Source of the DNA: Pomphorhynchus laevis
Lineage: Eukaryota > Acanthocephala > Palaeacanthocephala > Echinorhynchida > Pomphorhynchidae
Length of the DNA stretch: 64,000 nt
NCBI GenBank assembly: GCA_012934845.2
Contig: WNNJ02001195.1
Coordinates: forward strand, 28,661-92,660
Reading direction: 5' to 3'
In this document: in pieces, positions 34,725-46,400 of the stretch
How positions within the stretch are numbered: position 1 is the first letter of the stretch
Layout: each line of letters begins with the position of its first letter
The notes under the pieces: model-generated
The model's database searches: none
Told to the model about the DNA's origin: nothing
What the model saw: the letters and a program-made list of their open reading frames with translations, nothing else
Translations under genes and position numbers: made by a program

Positions 34725-36230
34725 AATTGTAATTTTAAATTTTCAATAGATATAAGTTAAACGAAATATTAAATAGTATTATTTAATTATTTATTATTCG
34801 ATTATTTTAATTTATTTAGAATTATGTTTAATTTATAAATAATTTAATATACGTAGACTCAGTTACCTGATCTGATTTGAGTTTTCTTCTTGTATTTTAT
34901 ATACTTTATATAATTATTTTAACATTAAATATAACACCTTGAAAAAAGTGGATTTCAAAACAATCGTATCCTGTAGATTCTGATAAGAAGTTCTAATCAG
35001 ATAATAGCATATGTATATCTTTATATATCGCTATCGTTTATGAACAAAGAGATATCGCTATCGTTGATGAGCAAAGAGCAAAAACAGAAATGAATGATTC
35101 AAACATTGAATAAAAAATAACATCACCAGTACCACACAAAGAAAAGTGTAAAATTAATAAATTCAAAAATTAAATTAAATTTTAATAAATAAAAATTATA
35201 AATTGAATAAATAAGAAAATGGATAACAAGTAAAAATATTTAATATTGAAATTTTTGGTTTATTGTCGTTTATTCAGTTTTAAATTTATTCATATGACAT
35301 TTTCTAAATTGAACCCTAAGCTGTTGAACCTTTTTATTACAAGGAAAACGAGATAATCGATAAATCATAATATATATTTTGGTTTACTTATAAATATATT
35401 GTAAAGTTTCTTTTACTTTATATTAAATGTATTTTCAATTTTACTATGTTATAAAAGAAACTTAATTTCACTAACAATGTCTTTAAAATCTTGCATAAAA
35501 ATAGAGAATTATTTATTACCAACGTAAATCACATTTATTTTATCTGTACCAATACACTGGCATTTGAACACACACTAACACAAGAGTTTGACTTTTATCT
35601 TATTAGTTTTACAGCTGATCTATAAACTCTTTTTATATGTTTTGGAAATGCAAACGAGAAACAGTTCCAGTGTCCATAAAGGACGGATCATTTCAGATGA
35701 AAGTGAATAAGCAATGAATTGCGTCTACTTACGTATTGCTTTGAGTAATTATGCCCAATTATGAAATGAACTCCAAAAACACGAGTAACCAAACGCAAAT
35801 ATAACGTTAGATACGTGTTTTGTCTTAAGGGAAGTGATGATTTCCAATAATCGGTTTTCACGTTTATCGATGAGTATTTACTGTAACTTGTCGTTATGTA
35901 ATTCGGACCAGCACGATGCATATATTTAAACTTTTTCAACAGGATGCTTTAAAATATATATTGATACTAAAATATGTTAATATTTTAAAACAGCTCTTCG
36001 TTAAAAAAACTTTCGTAGCATTTGTTATAAATGTTCGCTTCTTTTCCTTTACAGATAAGAGTCGTTTAAAAACAATTACAAGTAGATATCTAGTTTCATC
36101 ATACTGCACAAACCGATGTATCTAGACAGGCATACTAACATGCGTTTGAAATATATTATATTTATGATCGATAAATAATTTAAAAGAGAAAAGAGCAAAC
36201 CGTCGCAAGCTTGCAAATAATGAAGTTGTA
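34725..36230. other. AT-rich sequence with short spurious frames
   Basis: No recognised gene. Opposite frames at 35688-35939 and 35916-36125 have no family features and overlap at their starts. I consider them chance. Confidence 0.35.
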
Positions 36231-36239
36231 CTAAACATG

Positions 36240-36432
36240 TTACAATATAATATTTGAGCACTACATTATCCTTACAGGTCATGTTCCTGTTTTTGATACA
36301 GCAGGACGCTAATAATCCGACTGGGTTGGTATCATCAACTGCCGACTTGAACCTAATTATCTGCTTACTCCGTAAACTAGTGCTAATCGGATTTGAACTC
36401 AGGACGTCTATATCGCGATTAAACGTTACATA
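36240..36432 (-). repeat. tRNA-like SINE (family A)
   Basis: On -, this reads a tRNA-like head. TAGCCTATGTAACG stands in the A-box/D-arm position, and GAGTTCAAATCCGA, with B-box GTTCAAATCC, in the T arm (near 36380-36395). A body follows with GTATCAAAAACAGGAACATG near 36300. The best-preserved sibling is 38940-39185. The 5' end of the head (TGGAGCAGCCAGCC) is where the adjoining 17-bp array begins. Confidence 0.6.
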
Positions 36433-36716
36433 GGCTGGCTGCCACAAAAGGCTGGTTGCCACTAGAGGCTGGATGTCACTAGAGGCCGGCTGCCACTAGA
36501 GGCTGGCTGCCACTAGAGGCTGGCTGCCACTAGAGGCTGGCTGCCACTAGAGCCTGGCTGCCAATAGAGGCTGGCTGCCACTAGAGGCTAGCTGCTACTA
36601 GAGGCTGGCTGCCACTAGAAGCGAGCTGCCACTAGAGACTGGCTGCCACTAGAGGCTGGATGTCACTAGAGGCTGGATGTCACTAAACATTAATTGCTAC
36701 TAGAAGCTGGCTGCTC
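36430..36716. repeat. 17-bp minisatellite grown from a SINE head
   Basis: About 17 units of AGGCTGGCTGCCACTAG, with variants such as AGCCTGGCTGCCAATAG and AGGCTGGATGTCACTAG. They run directly on from the tRNA-like head of the SINE at 36240-36432. The unit matches the reverse complement of the SINE's first bases (GGAGCAGCCAGCCT), and the array ends with GCTGGCTGCTCCAG, the intact SINE terminus. Confidence 0.85.
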
Positions 36717-36779
36717 CAGTGGTATAGATATACATTTCTGGATATTACTTTTGGTATTAGATCGTATTCGAACGATATA

Positions 36780-37115
36780 ATTTATATTATATCGACCACA
36801 ATTATCTGCTTACTCCGTAAACTAGTGCTGGTCTGATTTGAACTCATGACGTCTATATCGCGATTAAACGTTACATAGGCTGGCTGCCACTAGAGGCTGG
36901 CTGCCACTAGAGCCTGGCTGCCACTAGAGCCTGGCTGCCACTAGAGCCTGGCTGCCAATAGAGGCTGGCTGCCACTAGAGGCTAGCTGCTACTAGAGGCT
37001 GGCTGCCACTAGAGGCTGGCTGCCACTAGAGGCTGGCTGCCACAAGAGGCTGGCTGCCACTAGAGCCTGGCTGCCACAAGAGGCTGGCTGCAACTAGAAG
37101 CTGGCTGCTCCAGTG
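36780..37115. repeat. Second SINE head plus 17-bp array
   Basis: A copy of the SINE T-arm and anticodon part (about 36796-36874) is again followed by about 14 units of the 17-bp repeat and the GCTGCTCCAG end. The whole block 36720-37115 is a higher-order duplicate of 36340-36720. Confidence 0.8.
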
Positions 37116-37189
37116 GTATAGATATACATTTCTGGATATTACTTTTGGTATTAGATCGTATTCGAACGATATTATGTATATTATATCGA

Positions 37190-37345
37190 CCACAATTATC
37201 TGCTTACTCCGTAAACTAGTGCTGATCTGATTTGAACTCATCACGTCTATATCGCGATTAAACGTTACATAGGCTGGCTGCAACTAGAGGGTGGCTGCCA
37301 CTGGAGCAGCCAGCCTAGGCTGGCTGCTCCAATTGTATATATATA
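37190..37345. repeat. Third SINE head, two-unit array and palindrome
   Basis: The same order as the two preceding blocks, but with only two or three 17-bp units. It then has an inverted junction, GGAGCAGCCAGCC-TA-GGCTGGCTGCTCC (about 37302-37329), a perfect 13-bp palindrome made from two SINE termini facing each other. Confidence 0.75.
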
Positions 37346-37869
37346 TACATTTCTGGATATTACTTTTGGTATGAGACCGTATTCGAACATCTAATATAAT
37401 ATAATTGCGATCGTTAAAGCCTTAATAAACTTTGTTATTTAATTATCACGATAGTACGCTTCATCCATAGCATTCCAATACTTGTTTAAAGTAAAATGTA
37501 ATTGCTAATACAGGAAAGATAATTTATAAGTTATAAATTAATTATAATTAATTACAAATAATAAATATATTAGAAACTTTTATAAAAATATGTATTAGAA
37601 AAACAGTTCTTAGCTAATAGAATAAAGATTTGAATTAATTTTTAATTAATTATGAATCGATTAATATCAACAATTAAAATCAAACATATGTTGCATAGAA
37701 ACATAAGTTGATCTAAGCATATATTCAATATTTTTCTTATTTTAAACGAGTCAATTAAGATCAGCAATTAAAATCATGCATATTTTGCTCAGAAACATAA
37801 GTTGATTTAAGCACATATTTAATATTTTTCTTATTTTAAATTTATTCCCTAATTGAAATATTGTATTAT

Positions 37870-38005
37870 ATTTCGGCCTTATAATATCAGGGCCGAAACC
37901 TGATAGCATAGCAGTTCCTCCTTTTGACCTCTAAACTTTATTCTGATACATCGTCTGTTATTTATTAGTCAATTCATAAAAATTGACATTTATTTTTAAT
38001 TTTAA
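37870..38005 (+). repeat. Unnamed dispersed repeat family, copy 3
   Basis: CCGAAACCTGATAGCATAGC and GACCTCTAAACTTTATTCTG match the family of 20165 and 34535. TTTCGGCCTTATAATATCAG with GGGCCGAAACC makes an inverted pair at its start (about 37870-37900). Lies inside the 989-bp duplicated segment. Confidence 0.6.
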
Positions 38006-38254
38006 TAATAAATGTTATCGATATATAAATATTAATTGTATGAAATTTTATATAATTATTCACTGTTTATAATTATTTATCTTTTTTCTCAATAGTTATA
38101 TAAACACTATTTATATTTCCGTATAATGGCATGGACTTGTAAAAGAATTTTATAATTGCTCAATTAAATATACATTTCCTTGTATTATTTTTATTTATTT
38201 TTCTTTGTATTCTTTGTTAACAAGGAAATTGAGTAAACGGGTTTTATTGTATAG

Positions 38255-38355
38255 GTGTCACTATATTTCGATAGCTTCTGCTGTCAAAAGGTTTTCAAAA
38301 GTTTTTGTTTTGTAATTTCTGTTGATGATTGCAGGAGCTATCGAAATATAATAAT
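38255..38355. repeat. Inverted pair of an ATCGAAATATA motif
   Basis: ACTATATTTCGATAGCTTCTG (38260-38280) and CAGGAGCTATCGAAATATA (38332-38350) are near reverse complements around a 50-nt spacer. The same phrase in the form TGATGATGACAGCAGGAGC is found at 22425. It resembles the UGAUGA...CGAAAU layout of hammerhead-like ends, but with U for the first core C. Confidence 0.45.
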
Positions 38356-38359
38356 CTTT

Positions 38360-38935
38360 CTGGAAAAACCCTTTACACTCATTTTCTCTAACCAAAATAT
38401 ATATAAAGATATTAACTGAAATGTAAACTTGTGAGAAGACACATATATACACAAAGGATTCACTTTCATATAAAATACGAAGACTGATAAAATAATTAGA
38501 TTTGTATTATTCTCACTGAACTGCATTTAAGCATGAATTTTAAAATATTAAAAAATTGAAATAATTAAACTACTTTAAAATGCAATAGTTAATGAAAATA
38601 AACCCGCAGTACATCAAATTTTGAGCATGGGCTTGCAGTTCTTGTCATCCTTCTGCAAACAAGATATTTAAAAATGTGAAAAATAGAGATATTTCATGCA
38701 CTGGCGATTGTCCGCATTTGCGAACTCAGTGACTGACGCGGTAGTTATAGTTGCCTTATATATACTATCTTAACTAAACTTAAGTATACTATCGTATAGC
38801 ATGGATTTATGAGCATTGCGATAAGTGCAAAGAACGATTACATCACTTGGATCTACGATTACTCCATTTAAATATGTTTAATAAATTGCCCAAAAATGTT
38901 AAAATTAAACTTTAATGCATCTGTGAGCTGAAATT
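38360..38935. other. Unassigned sequence
   Basis: The opposite-strand frames at 38261-38526 overlap the inverted pair and look spurious. 38590-38850 is somewhat GC-richer with no recognised family. Confidence 0.35.
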
Positions 38936-38939
38936 CTTC

Positions 38940-39185
38940 TGGTTGTGGCACAATATTATCCTCACAGGTATTGTTCCTATTCTTGATACAGCAGGACGCT
39001 ACTAATCAGTCTGGGTGGGTATCATCAGCTGCTGACCCAGACCTACATTTCACGTTTCGACCCTTATTATCTGCTTTCTCCGTACACTGATCGGATTTGA
39101 ACTCAGGACGTCTTTACCTTCATTCAACGTTACATCTACTTGGCTAACTGCTCCATTTGTGTAGATATACATTGTTGTATATTAC
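38940..39185 (-). repeat. tRNA-like SINE (family A), best copy
   Basis: On -, GGAGCAGTTAGCCAAGTAGATG has the A-box form TAGCCAAGTAG, and about 40 nt later GAGTTCAAATCCGATC contains the B-box GTTCAAATCC. The spacing is that of a tRNA. The body continues GATAATAAGGGTCG, CAGCAGCTGATGATACC and GTATCAAGAATAGGAAC to about 38940. It shows that the arrays at 36.4-37.1 kb derive from a SINE rather than from a gene. Confidence 0.7.
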
Positions 39186-39189
39186 TTTA

Positions 39190-40680
39190 ATTACTTTGAT
39201 ATGTTATTTATATAATCTATATTTACATACATTAATATATAATGTTACATTTTAATATTAAATATAAATTTAAAATATAAATATTTTATAATATTTTATA
39301 TCTTTAAACGTTTACTTATTTATTACCAGTTTTGTATCAATATTTCCTTATCCAAAATTATCAAATAAATTTGCGTAATTTGCATTAAAGTAAATAGATC
39401 AATATATTTCATTTAATTTATTTTTGGATTAGTAAACTATTAAATACTCTCAAGAAGTATAAATTAAAATAAAATGAAAATTTTAATATTAAAATGTTAT
39501 CATATTTTTAATCCATTAATTTTTGCAATTCTTTTAAAATATTCTATTTTTAAAAATACTAAATAATATATTAATATTATTAAATATATTTAAATTATAT
39601 AATAATATAATTAATGATATATTAAAATATTTATAATATATTTTAATATATTATTTTATTTGATATAATATCAAACATATATATGATATCAATGAATGAT
39701 ATCAATAAACAGATTTACAGTGAACAAAATATTTTAAATTATAAAGTTTAAATTTTGATTAATTAAGATTTTTTAAACAAAATCTGTAATTCTTAATTAT
39801 TTAAAAATAAAATATTTACATGTGCCACAGACTAAATATTGAACAACTCATAATTTATGCGATTTTATCGAAGTTAAAAATTATCTTACGGTCTCTACAA
39901 CTCAATTTGTCTATTTCCTAAGTTTCTAGAATTTCAATGAACTATGCGGACATCAAAGTTGCATCGTCTCGATAACCGATTCATTTTGCTTATGAAAGTG
40001 TTGCTTATAATAGGATTTTAAGGATAGCTGAGCTTCGCAATGGTAGCTGTGCTCTGTTAGGGACTTTCTATTACGGTCTCTACAATTCAACAAACTTAAA
40101 TAAAAAAGTATTTCGGTATTATTTTTAAGATTAGATTTAAAAAAAGTTCAAACAATTTTGACAAATTCGTCACTCTTGTATAATTTTTAGTTTTTTCACG
40201 ATTTGTGTCTTTCGCTTCAAATAAATATGGCATTTATGTATTCAATATGAATTCTTATTTTAATTTTTGAAAACTTTGAGATTTGTTTCTAAGTTGTTAC
40301 TTGAATTTTATTTTAAATAAAATTGTAGCAAATTTGTTTAATTTATTTTATTAATATTTATTATAAATGATGATTTAAAATAAACATAAGCGAATTAAAT
40401 GAATTTTTTATGGATCAATAGCAGATAACATACTCTGTGTTAGAATAATATGTAACTGTTTATCATAGGTTATCAATCACTGCACAGCAGCGCATTAGTG
40501 AAGCATAGCAGAACATTGTTTGCCGTGACGAAATAAAATAAATTATTATCAAAAACAAATTTAATCCCCTTAAGCGGAAAGTTTTTATTGATGGAGAGTA
40601 AATACATCATAATAATGATGTATTTAAAACAAAATAACATGTTATTTTGTTTAAAATAACATGTTACATTCGATAATCAA
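39190..40680. other. AT-rich sequence with short direct repeat
   Basis: TTACGGTCTCTACAA(C/T)TCAA occurs at about 39890 and 40072. A palindromic run AAACAAAATAACATGTTATTTTGTTT lies near 40630-40660. No genes. Confidence 0.4.
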
Positions 40681-40689
40681 ATTCCCTCA

Positions 40690-40810
40690 GATAAAATACA
40701 TCATTGGCATTTATTTGGCCCCGTTGCAATGCTGGGTCGAGAATAGAGTCCAAAACCTTATAACATAGGGATTCTCCCTAATGACCTCTAATCTTAATTC
40801 TAACACGTTA
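40690..40810 (+). repeat. Unnamed dispersed repeat family, copy 4
   Basis: CCTCAGATAAAATACATCAT, TTATTTGGCCCCGTTGC, GCTGGGTCGAGAATAGAGTC and GACCTCTAATCTTAATTCTA match the copy at 20165 in order. Confidence 0.6.
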
Positions 40811-40814
40811 TAAT

Positions 40815-42180
40815 TTTGATATACTCAAATATATTATATATTTAAATAGCTATATATATGTATATATAATATATAATATATATGTATCGGAGTGATACAT
40901 TAGACTGATGGAGCTGATGATCGAAGTCCAGTTATTTAGCAGCAAATTTGGATTAAAAAAAGCGATTTTTCGCAATAACAATTTATAAAATGCCACCTTT
41001 GGCTCCTAGACCACAGTTTCAAGCGATTTTTCGCCATAACAATATATGGCGAAAATTAATATACTACTTCTATCAGTTAAATGATATTATATTATCAGAT
41101 TTAGTCAGCACCAGTATTAGTAAACCAATGTGATTAAGGTATTATTTCGAAACTTTAATTATTAATAAATTGTTAAAATTCTCACTTTATCCATATTTCT
41201 AGCGTGTTTTTCTCTGATAGTTAAGCCCTATGCAAATTTATGTTTAACTATTTCATTGAATCCGCTTTACATTTTTGCATTAAAAGCAAAATTTGTATGA
41301 ACTGAATTTGAAGGAGAGTACAATAGTATATTTGATCTCCAATAAGCTTTCAGTCTTTATTGTTATATGCGATAAAAATTAAAATCTCACAAATTTGTAG
41401 TATTGAAACAAAAAACACTTATGTTAACTGCGATTATATGAAAAATAGCTGTTATTGCTTGTCTCTGTACTGAATCAACAACGTCACATTAAGGAAAACT
41501 GGGAGTTTTTCTCACCTTTCAAATATGGTGTATTTGTTGCATTTGGTGAATAGCATATTTTCATTGCGAAATAAAAAATGATAGCATCTTATATTTGAAC
41601 TGACTATGGACTTCTATAAGCTTTAAATTAATTAACAGAGACAGCAGAAAGTAACCGTGTAAGTATATGAAAAATAAGGGTATATGTGGTTCTAAATCAT
41701 TATTAATGTGGCTTCCAAGTTAAAACCACATTTGAAATTTGCGATTGTCTTTTAGTTGAGCTTTTAGATGCTTATCTAGAATACTTTTAATTGTTTGTAA
41801 ACTTGATACAACTCAATTTATATCATCAATACTATATCGAACATAAAAATTATCAAGCATTTTTAAGATTAAATAGAAGGATACATTTGAAAAACTAGAT
41901 TAATATTTTTTATATTATAAAAAGTAATTTTTAGCTGTTATCGTTAATTGCTCCAAGTCAAAAGTTTCTCCAATTATTTCCACATGAATCATCGAAATTC
42001 AAAGCTTTTATCTTCTTCAATTCCTATTGAGAAATTGTCACCATTGCCAATTATTAATTTCTTTAAAACTATCGAAAACATTACGTAAACTTATACGGAA
42101 ATTTGTCACTGCCTAGATTTAATAATATAATTTCCATCGTTAAAGCCTTAAATCAACTATGTTATTCAAGTATCACGATA
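40815..42180. other. Unassigned AT-rich sequence
   Basis: AAGCGATTTTTCGC(A/C)ATAACAAT is repeated at about 40958 and 41022. A TATATA tract is at 40845-40885. No coding frame. Confidence 0.35.
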
Positions 42181-42257
42181 AACTAGTGCTGATCTGATTT
42201 GAACTCAGGACGTCTATATCGCGATTAAACGTTACATAGGCTGGCTGCCACTAGAGG

Positions 42258-43246
42258 CTGGCTGCCACTAGAGCCTGGCTGCCACAAGAGGCTGGCTGCA
42301 ACTAGAAGCTGGCTGCTCCAGTGGTATAGATATACATTTCTGGATATTACTTTTGGTATTAGATCGTATTCGAACGATATTATGTATATTATATCGACCA
42401 CAATTATCTGCTTACTCCGTAAACTAGTGCTGATCTGATTTGAACTCATCACGTCTATATCGCGATTAAACGTTACATAGGCTGGCTGCAACTAGAGGGT
42501 GGCTGCCACTGGAGCAGCCAGCCACTAGGCTGGCTGCTCCAATTGTATATATATACATTTCTGGATATTACTTTTGGTATGAGATCGTATTCGAACATCT
42601 AATATAATATAATTGCGATCGTTAAAGCCTTAATAAACTTTGTTATTTAATTATCACGATAGTACGCTTCATCCATAGCATTCCAATACTTGTTTAAAGT
42701 AAAATGTAATTGCTAATACAGGAAAGATAATTTATAAGTTATAAATTAATTATAATTAATTACAAATAATAAATATATTAGAAACTTTTATAAAAATATG
42801 TATTAGAAAAACAGTTCTTAGCTAATAGAATAAAGATTTGAATTAATTTTTAATTAATTATGAATCGATTAATATCAACAATTAAAATCAAACATATGTT
42901 GCATAGAAACATAAGTTGATCTAAGCATATATTCAATATTTTTCTTATTTTAAACGAGTCAATTAAGATCAGCAATTAAAATCATGCATATTTTGCTCAG
43001 AAACATAAGTTGATTTAAGCACATATTTAATATTTTTCTTATTTTAAATTTATTCCCTAATTGAAATATTGTATTATATTTCGGCCTTATAATATCAGGG
43101 CCGAAACCTGATAGCATAGCAGTTCCTCCTTTTGACCTCTAAACTTTATTCTGATACATCGTCTGTTATTTATTAGTCAATTCATAAAAATTGACATTTA
43201 TTTTTAATTTTAATAATAAATGTTATCGATATATAAATATTAATTG
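42258..43246. repeat. 989-bp duplicated segment, copy 2
   Basis: Counterpart of 37050-38038, carrying the same array end, SINE heads (about 42186-42236 just outside and 42395-42475 inside) and palindromic junction (GCAGCCAGCCACTAGGCTGG). It also carries the dispersed repeat at 43080-43215. High identity implies a recent duplication. Confidence 0.85.
43080..43215 (+). repeat. Unnamed dispersed repeat family, copy 5
   Basis: Identical in sequence to 37870-38005 because it lies within the duplicated 989-bp segment. Confidence 0.6.
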
Positions 43247-43481
43247 CATATATAATTGCATTTTGCTTTTTTATATCAAACAAAATCGATTAATGAAACG
43301 TTGATTTATTAAAGCCGCTTAAATTAATTTAATTAATTAGCTAATTAATTGAAATTTTTAACCTTTAATAAAATACTTTTATTTTAATAATAATTTTGAA
43401 AATTGTTAAATCCTGTATGTAATTTTACAAATAATGTATTTGTTATTCAGTGGTATTTTGCAATTTGATTTCATTTAGGTA

Positions 43482-46400
43482 ATGTCGTCGTTCATTATCT
43501 TAATGTGTTTGCTGAATATATGCAACACCGAAACATCAAAAACGTCGAATTATACACAAACGACAGATTTGCAGTTGTCCGTAACTCGTAATAAGGAATA
43601 TCGAATAAAGAACTCTTCAGTAAACGAAACACTTGCATTCAATGGCAAGCAGGTAATTAAAATATGATTTTTGCATTCTTAAAATATGATTTTTGCACTC
43701 TTACCGTATGGTTGCTATACATTTACCTGCTCGACATATTATGTTGCTCATAATATGTTGAATTAATAACATTATGACAACATAACATTATGTTGAATCT
43801 TAAATATCGCGATGATGAACTGTCACGTTCATTATTGAAACACGTAAATGTTTCAAACATGACATTACCCTATTAATGTCTTGCAGATCATCAAGAGAAT
43901 GTTGATCTATTTTATTTTAGCAAATAAAATAAATTCATTTCAGGTAATCATTTCTACAAGAGGACGAATATATAAATTTATTAAATATTTCAAAGGTCAT
44001 ACCCGAGTAAAACTTGTGTGGAATTGTGTATGAATACATAATATTAATATATTAATAATAAATAATATTTAATATAACAAATTAATAATTCAATATTGAC
44101 AATTAATTATAATCTGATGATTAATAATTAATTTAATGACTTTTAAAATATTTGAGAATAAGATGACTTTAATTTTGTAATTTTTGTTAAATAAAAATAT
44201 TAAATATTTAATTTTAATTATGACTGTTTTTTTTCAATTACATTTAAAGCTAAAATAAACTGTATTTTTTTTATTTATCTGCTGTGTTAATAGTGGGAAT
44301 AAAACTTTTTAACTATTTAACTATTTATTGAAAATACGTTAGGACATTCTAGTAAACGATATTCCCGCAATGTTGTAGTTAAAATGCTGCCCTTGTATTT
44401 CCGCTGTCTTACTTTGATATTCTTTTTAAGATGTCTCGGTCCACTAAGATATTGTATCTTTACTAATGCAATAGCATATAATGATATACGCCATCAGTGT
44501 TAATGATGTAGTAATAATTTTTTTCCGCAAGACTGATCATCTTTAAACTGATCACACATATTCGTAAACCAAGCAATTTTTTTGACACTACAATCGTCAT
44601 TGTCTAGAATGATGCGCTTTTGATTTGGAATAAATAAATGTTCATATCACTCGGTAATAAAGTAAAAAATGAGAATCACCAATAAAATTCAAGACGAACG
44701 TCACTCCAACCTGTCTTTAGCTTTAACAATAGCTAAAAACAATGTTTGTCAGCTTTCTTGAGCCTTCTTCTTTAAAATGGGATTTCTTGATTTGATCATT
44801 AAACAATGAAAAATATTTTTCAAGTTTCAAGATGATGGAAAACTTTTTGTTCTGAGAATAAAAATATTTTAACACAATTTTTTTGAAGACGCCAAAGCGG
44901 CGAAACGTAAAGAAAAACGGTTTTATTTGATTTTTTGATGGTGATCCATAAAAGAAAATATATAACTAGTCCTGAAGATCCTTTTAGCAAATGAAATAAA
45001 TTCATTTCAGTTAATCATTTCTATCAACAAGGTGACTATCGCATTGAAAACCAGCTAAATAATCGTCCTTCATAACTTCTAATTCCATACACCATAACTA
45101 TTAGCGGCACCATTGCCACAACCGTTTTCGTTTCGCCCGCTTTCTGCCACATATTGGTAGCCCCCGGGCTCATAAGAAGGCTGACTACCAACTCTTATCC
45201 TGTCGAAATTTGACTCATTCGAGATTTATGCTGTCGCTCTCCGCGCGTGGCTTGCGATCTTGACTACAGGCTACGAAACCAGGATTATCCTATTTCACAT
45301 AGCACATGAAACCTTCCATCATTATTTCTAGAAACTGCGTTGCCCGAGATGCTCTCTGGCATGCCTATTATATATTGTTTAGTATGTGATCATAAATATT
45401 GATTGAAATTGGAACTTGTGATCCTGTTATGTATGCTTAATTATCTATTGAAAATTTGCTAGTCGGAATCGCCTTCATTCACAATGTCACATAGGCAACC
45501 GAAACGATCAGTGGGTACTTCATTCTACTGATGAGTGTTGCCGGGTACTCCATTATTTCGGTGCTGAAGTGGTCGTCTAGAAGTGACATTATGACTAAAG
45601 ACGTATCACTTTGCGATCTGTCTTGTAAAGACAGATAGCAGAGCAATACGGTGGAAACAGGTCATTATTGTCTTGTAATAATCATCCTTGTGATGAATCC
45701 TAAACTGTGGTGGAGGATCCCTGAACACTCTTAAAATCTGGACCCTACTGGTGAAGCTCAATAAGCAGAAACCGATCTAGGGATTTGATTGCTGATGGAC
45801 TATAGATAAGATGCATAAAATATGCTATATATTCAATTGAATAATTTACAGGCTAGACATGCAAATGAGATAATTAAGACCATTCAAATCTGGTTGAGGT
45901 CATTATCAATTGTGTGTTTAGGCTCTAAAAATGTTTTTCATTAATTTTAGAACACAATTTTGTATCATCGCCCGTTATGATTTAATAATAATTAAGTACA
46001 CTTGACAGGATTTCCGGATTTGCAGCAATTATGAATTAAATCGAAAATGTAAGGATAAGTATTAAATATTAAATATTAAAATATTCTATAAGAATTCAAA
46101 CTTTTATGTAGTAAAAGTTTGTGAATTTATGTAAATTTATTATGTGTTTGGCTGGCAATTGATTTAATTTATTTTATAGCATGACGCTTCTATTCCTACC
46201 TCTAACTTTAATCATTCTGATCGTAATAGCAAGGAACCTTCACGAATAAAAATCAAACGTACGTAAGCAAATTGGTCAAAAATTTTATTACACGCTGACT
46301 TTGTTTTTGCCGTTGTATGTCTTAATAAAATAATAAATGAAAGCAAAGTTTGTACTAGTCAGGTGTACTGTATTAATATTGATATTAATTTTAGTATTTT

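Larger units (their letters stand above)
37050..38038. repeat. 989-bp duplicated segment, copy 1
   Basis: Nearly identical to 42258-43246 at a constant offset of 5208 bp, with only two compensating 2-bp differences in the parts I compared. It includes the end of the second 17-bp array, the third SINE head and palindrome, and a copy of the unnamed dispersed repeat. The edge at 38038 is abrupt. Confidence 0.85.

Noticed and set aside
36340-36440. A genuine tRNA gene
   Set aside because: The A- and B-box-like parts are present but the acceptor stem and cloverleaf are not closed, and several sibling copies exist; it is a SINE head.
37026-37283. 85- to 88-codon minus frames (also 42225-42491)
   Set aside because: They cover SINE head plus minisatellite and are duplicated with the 989-bp segment; no protein character.
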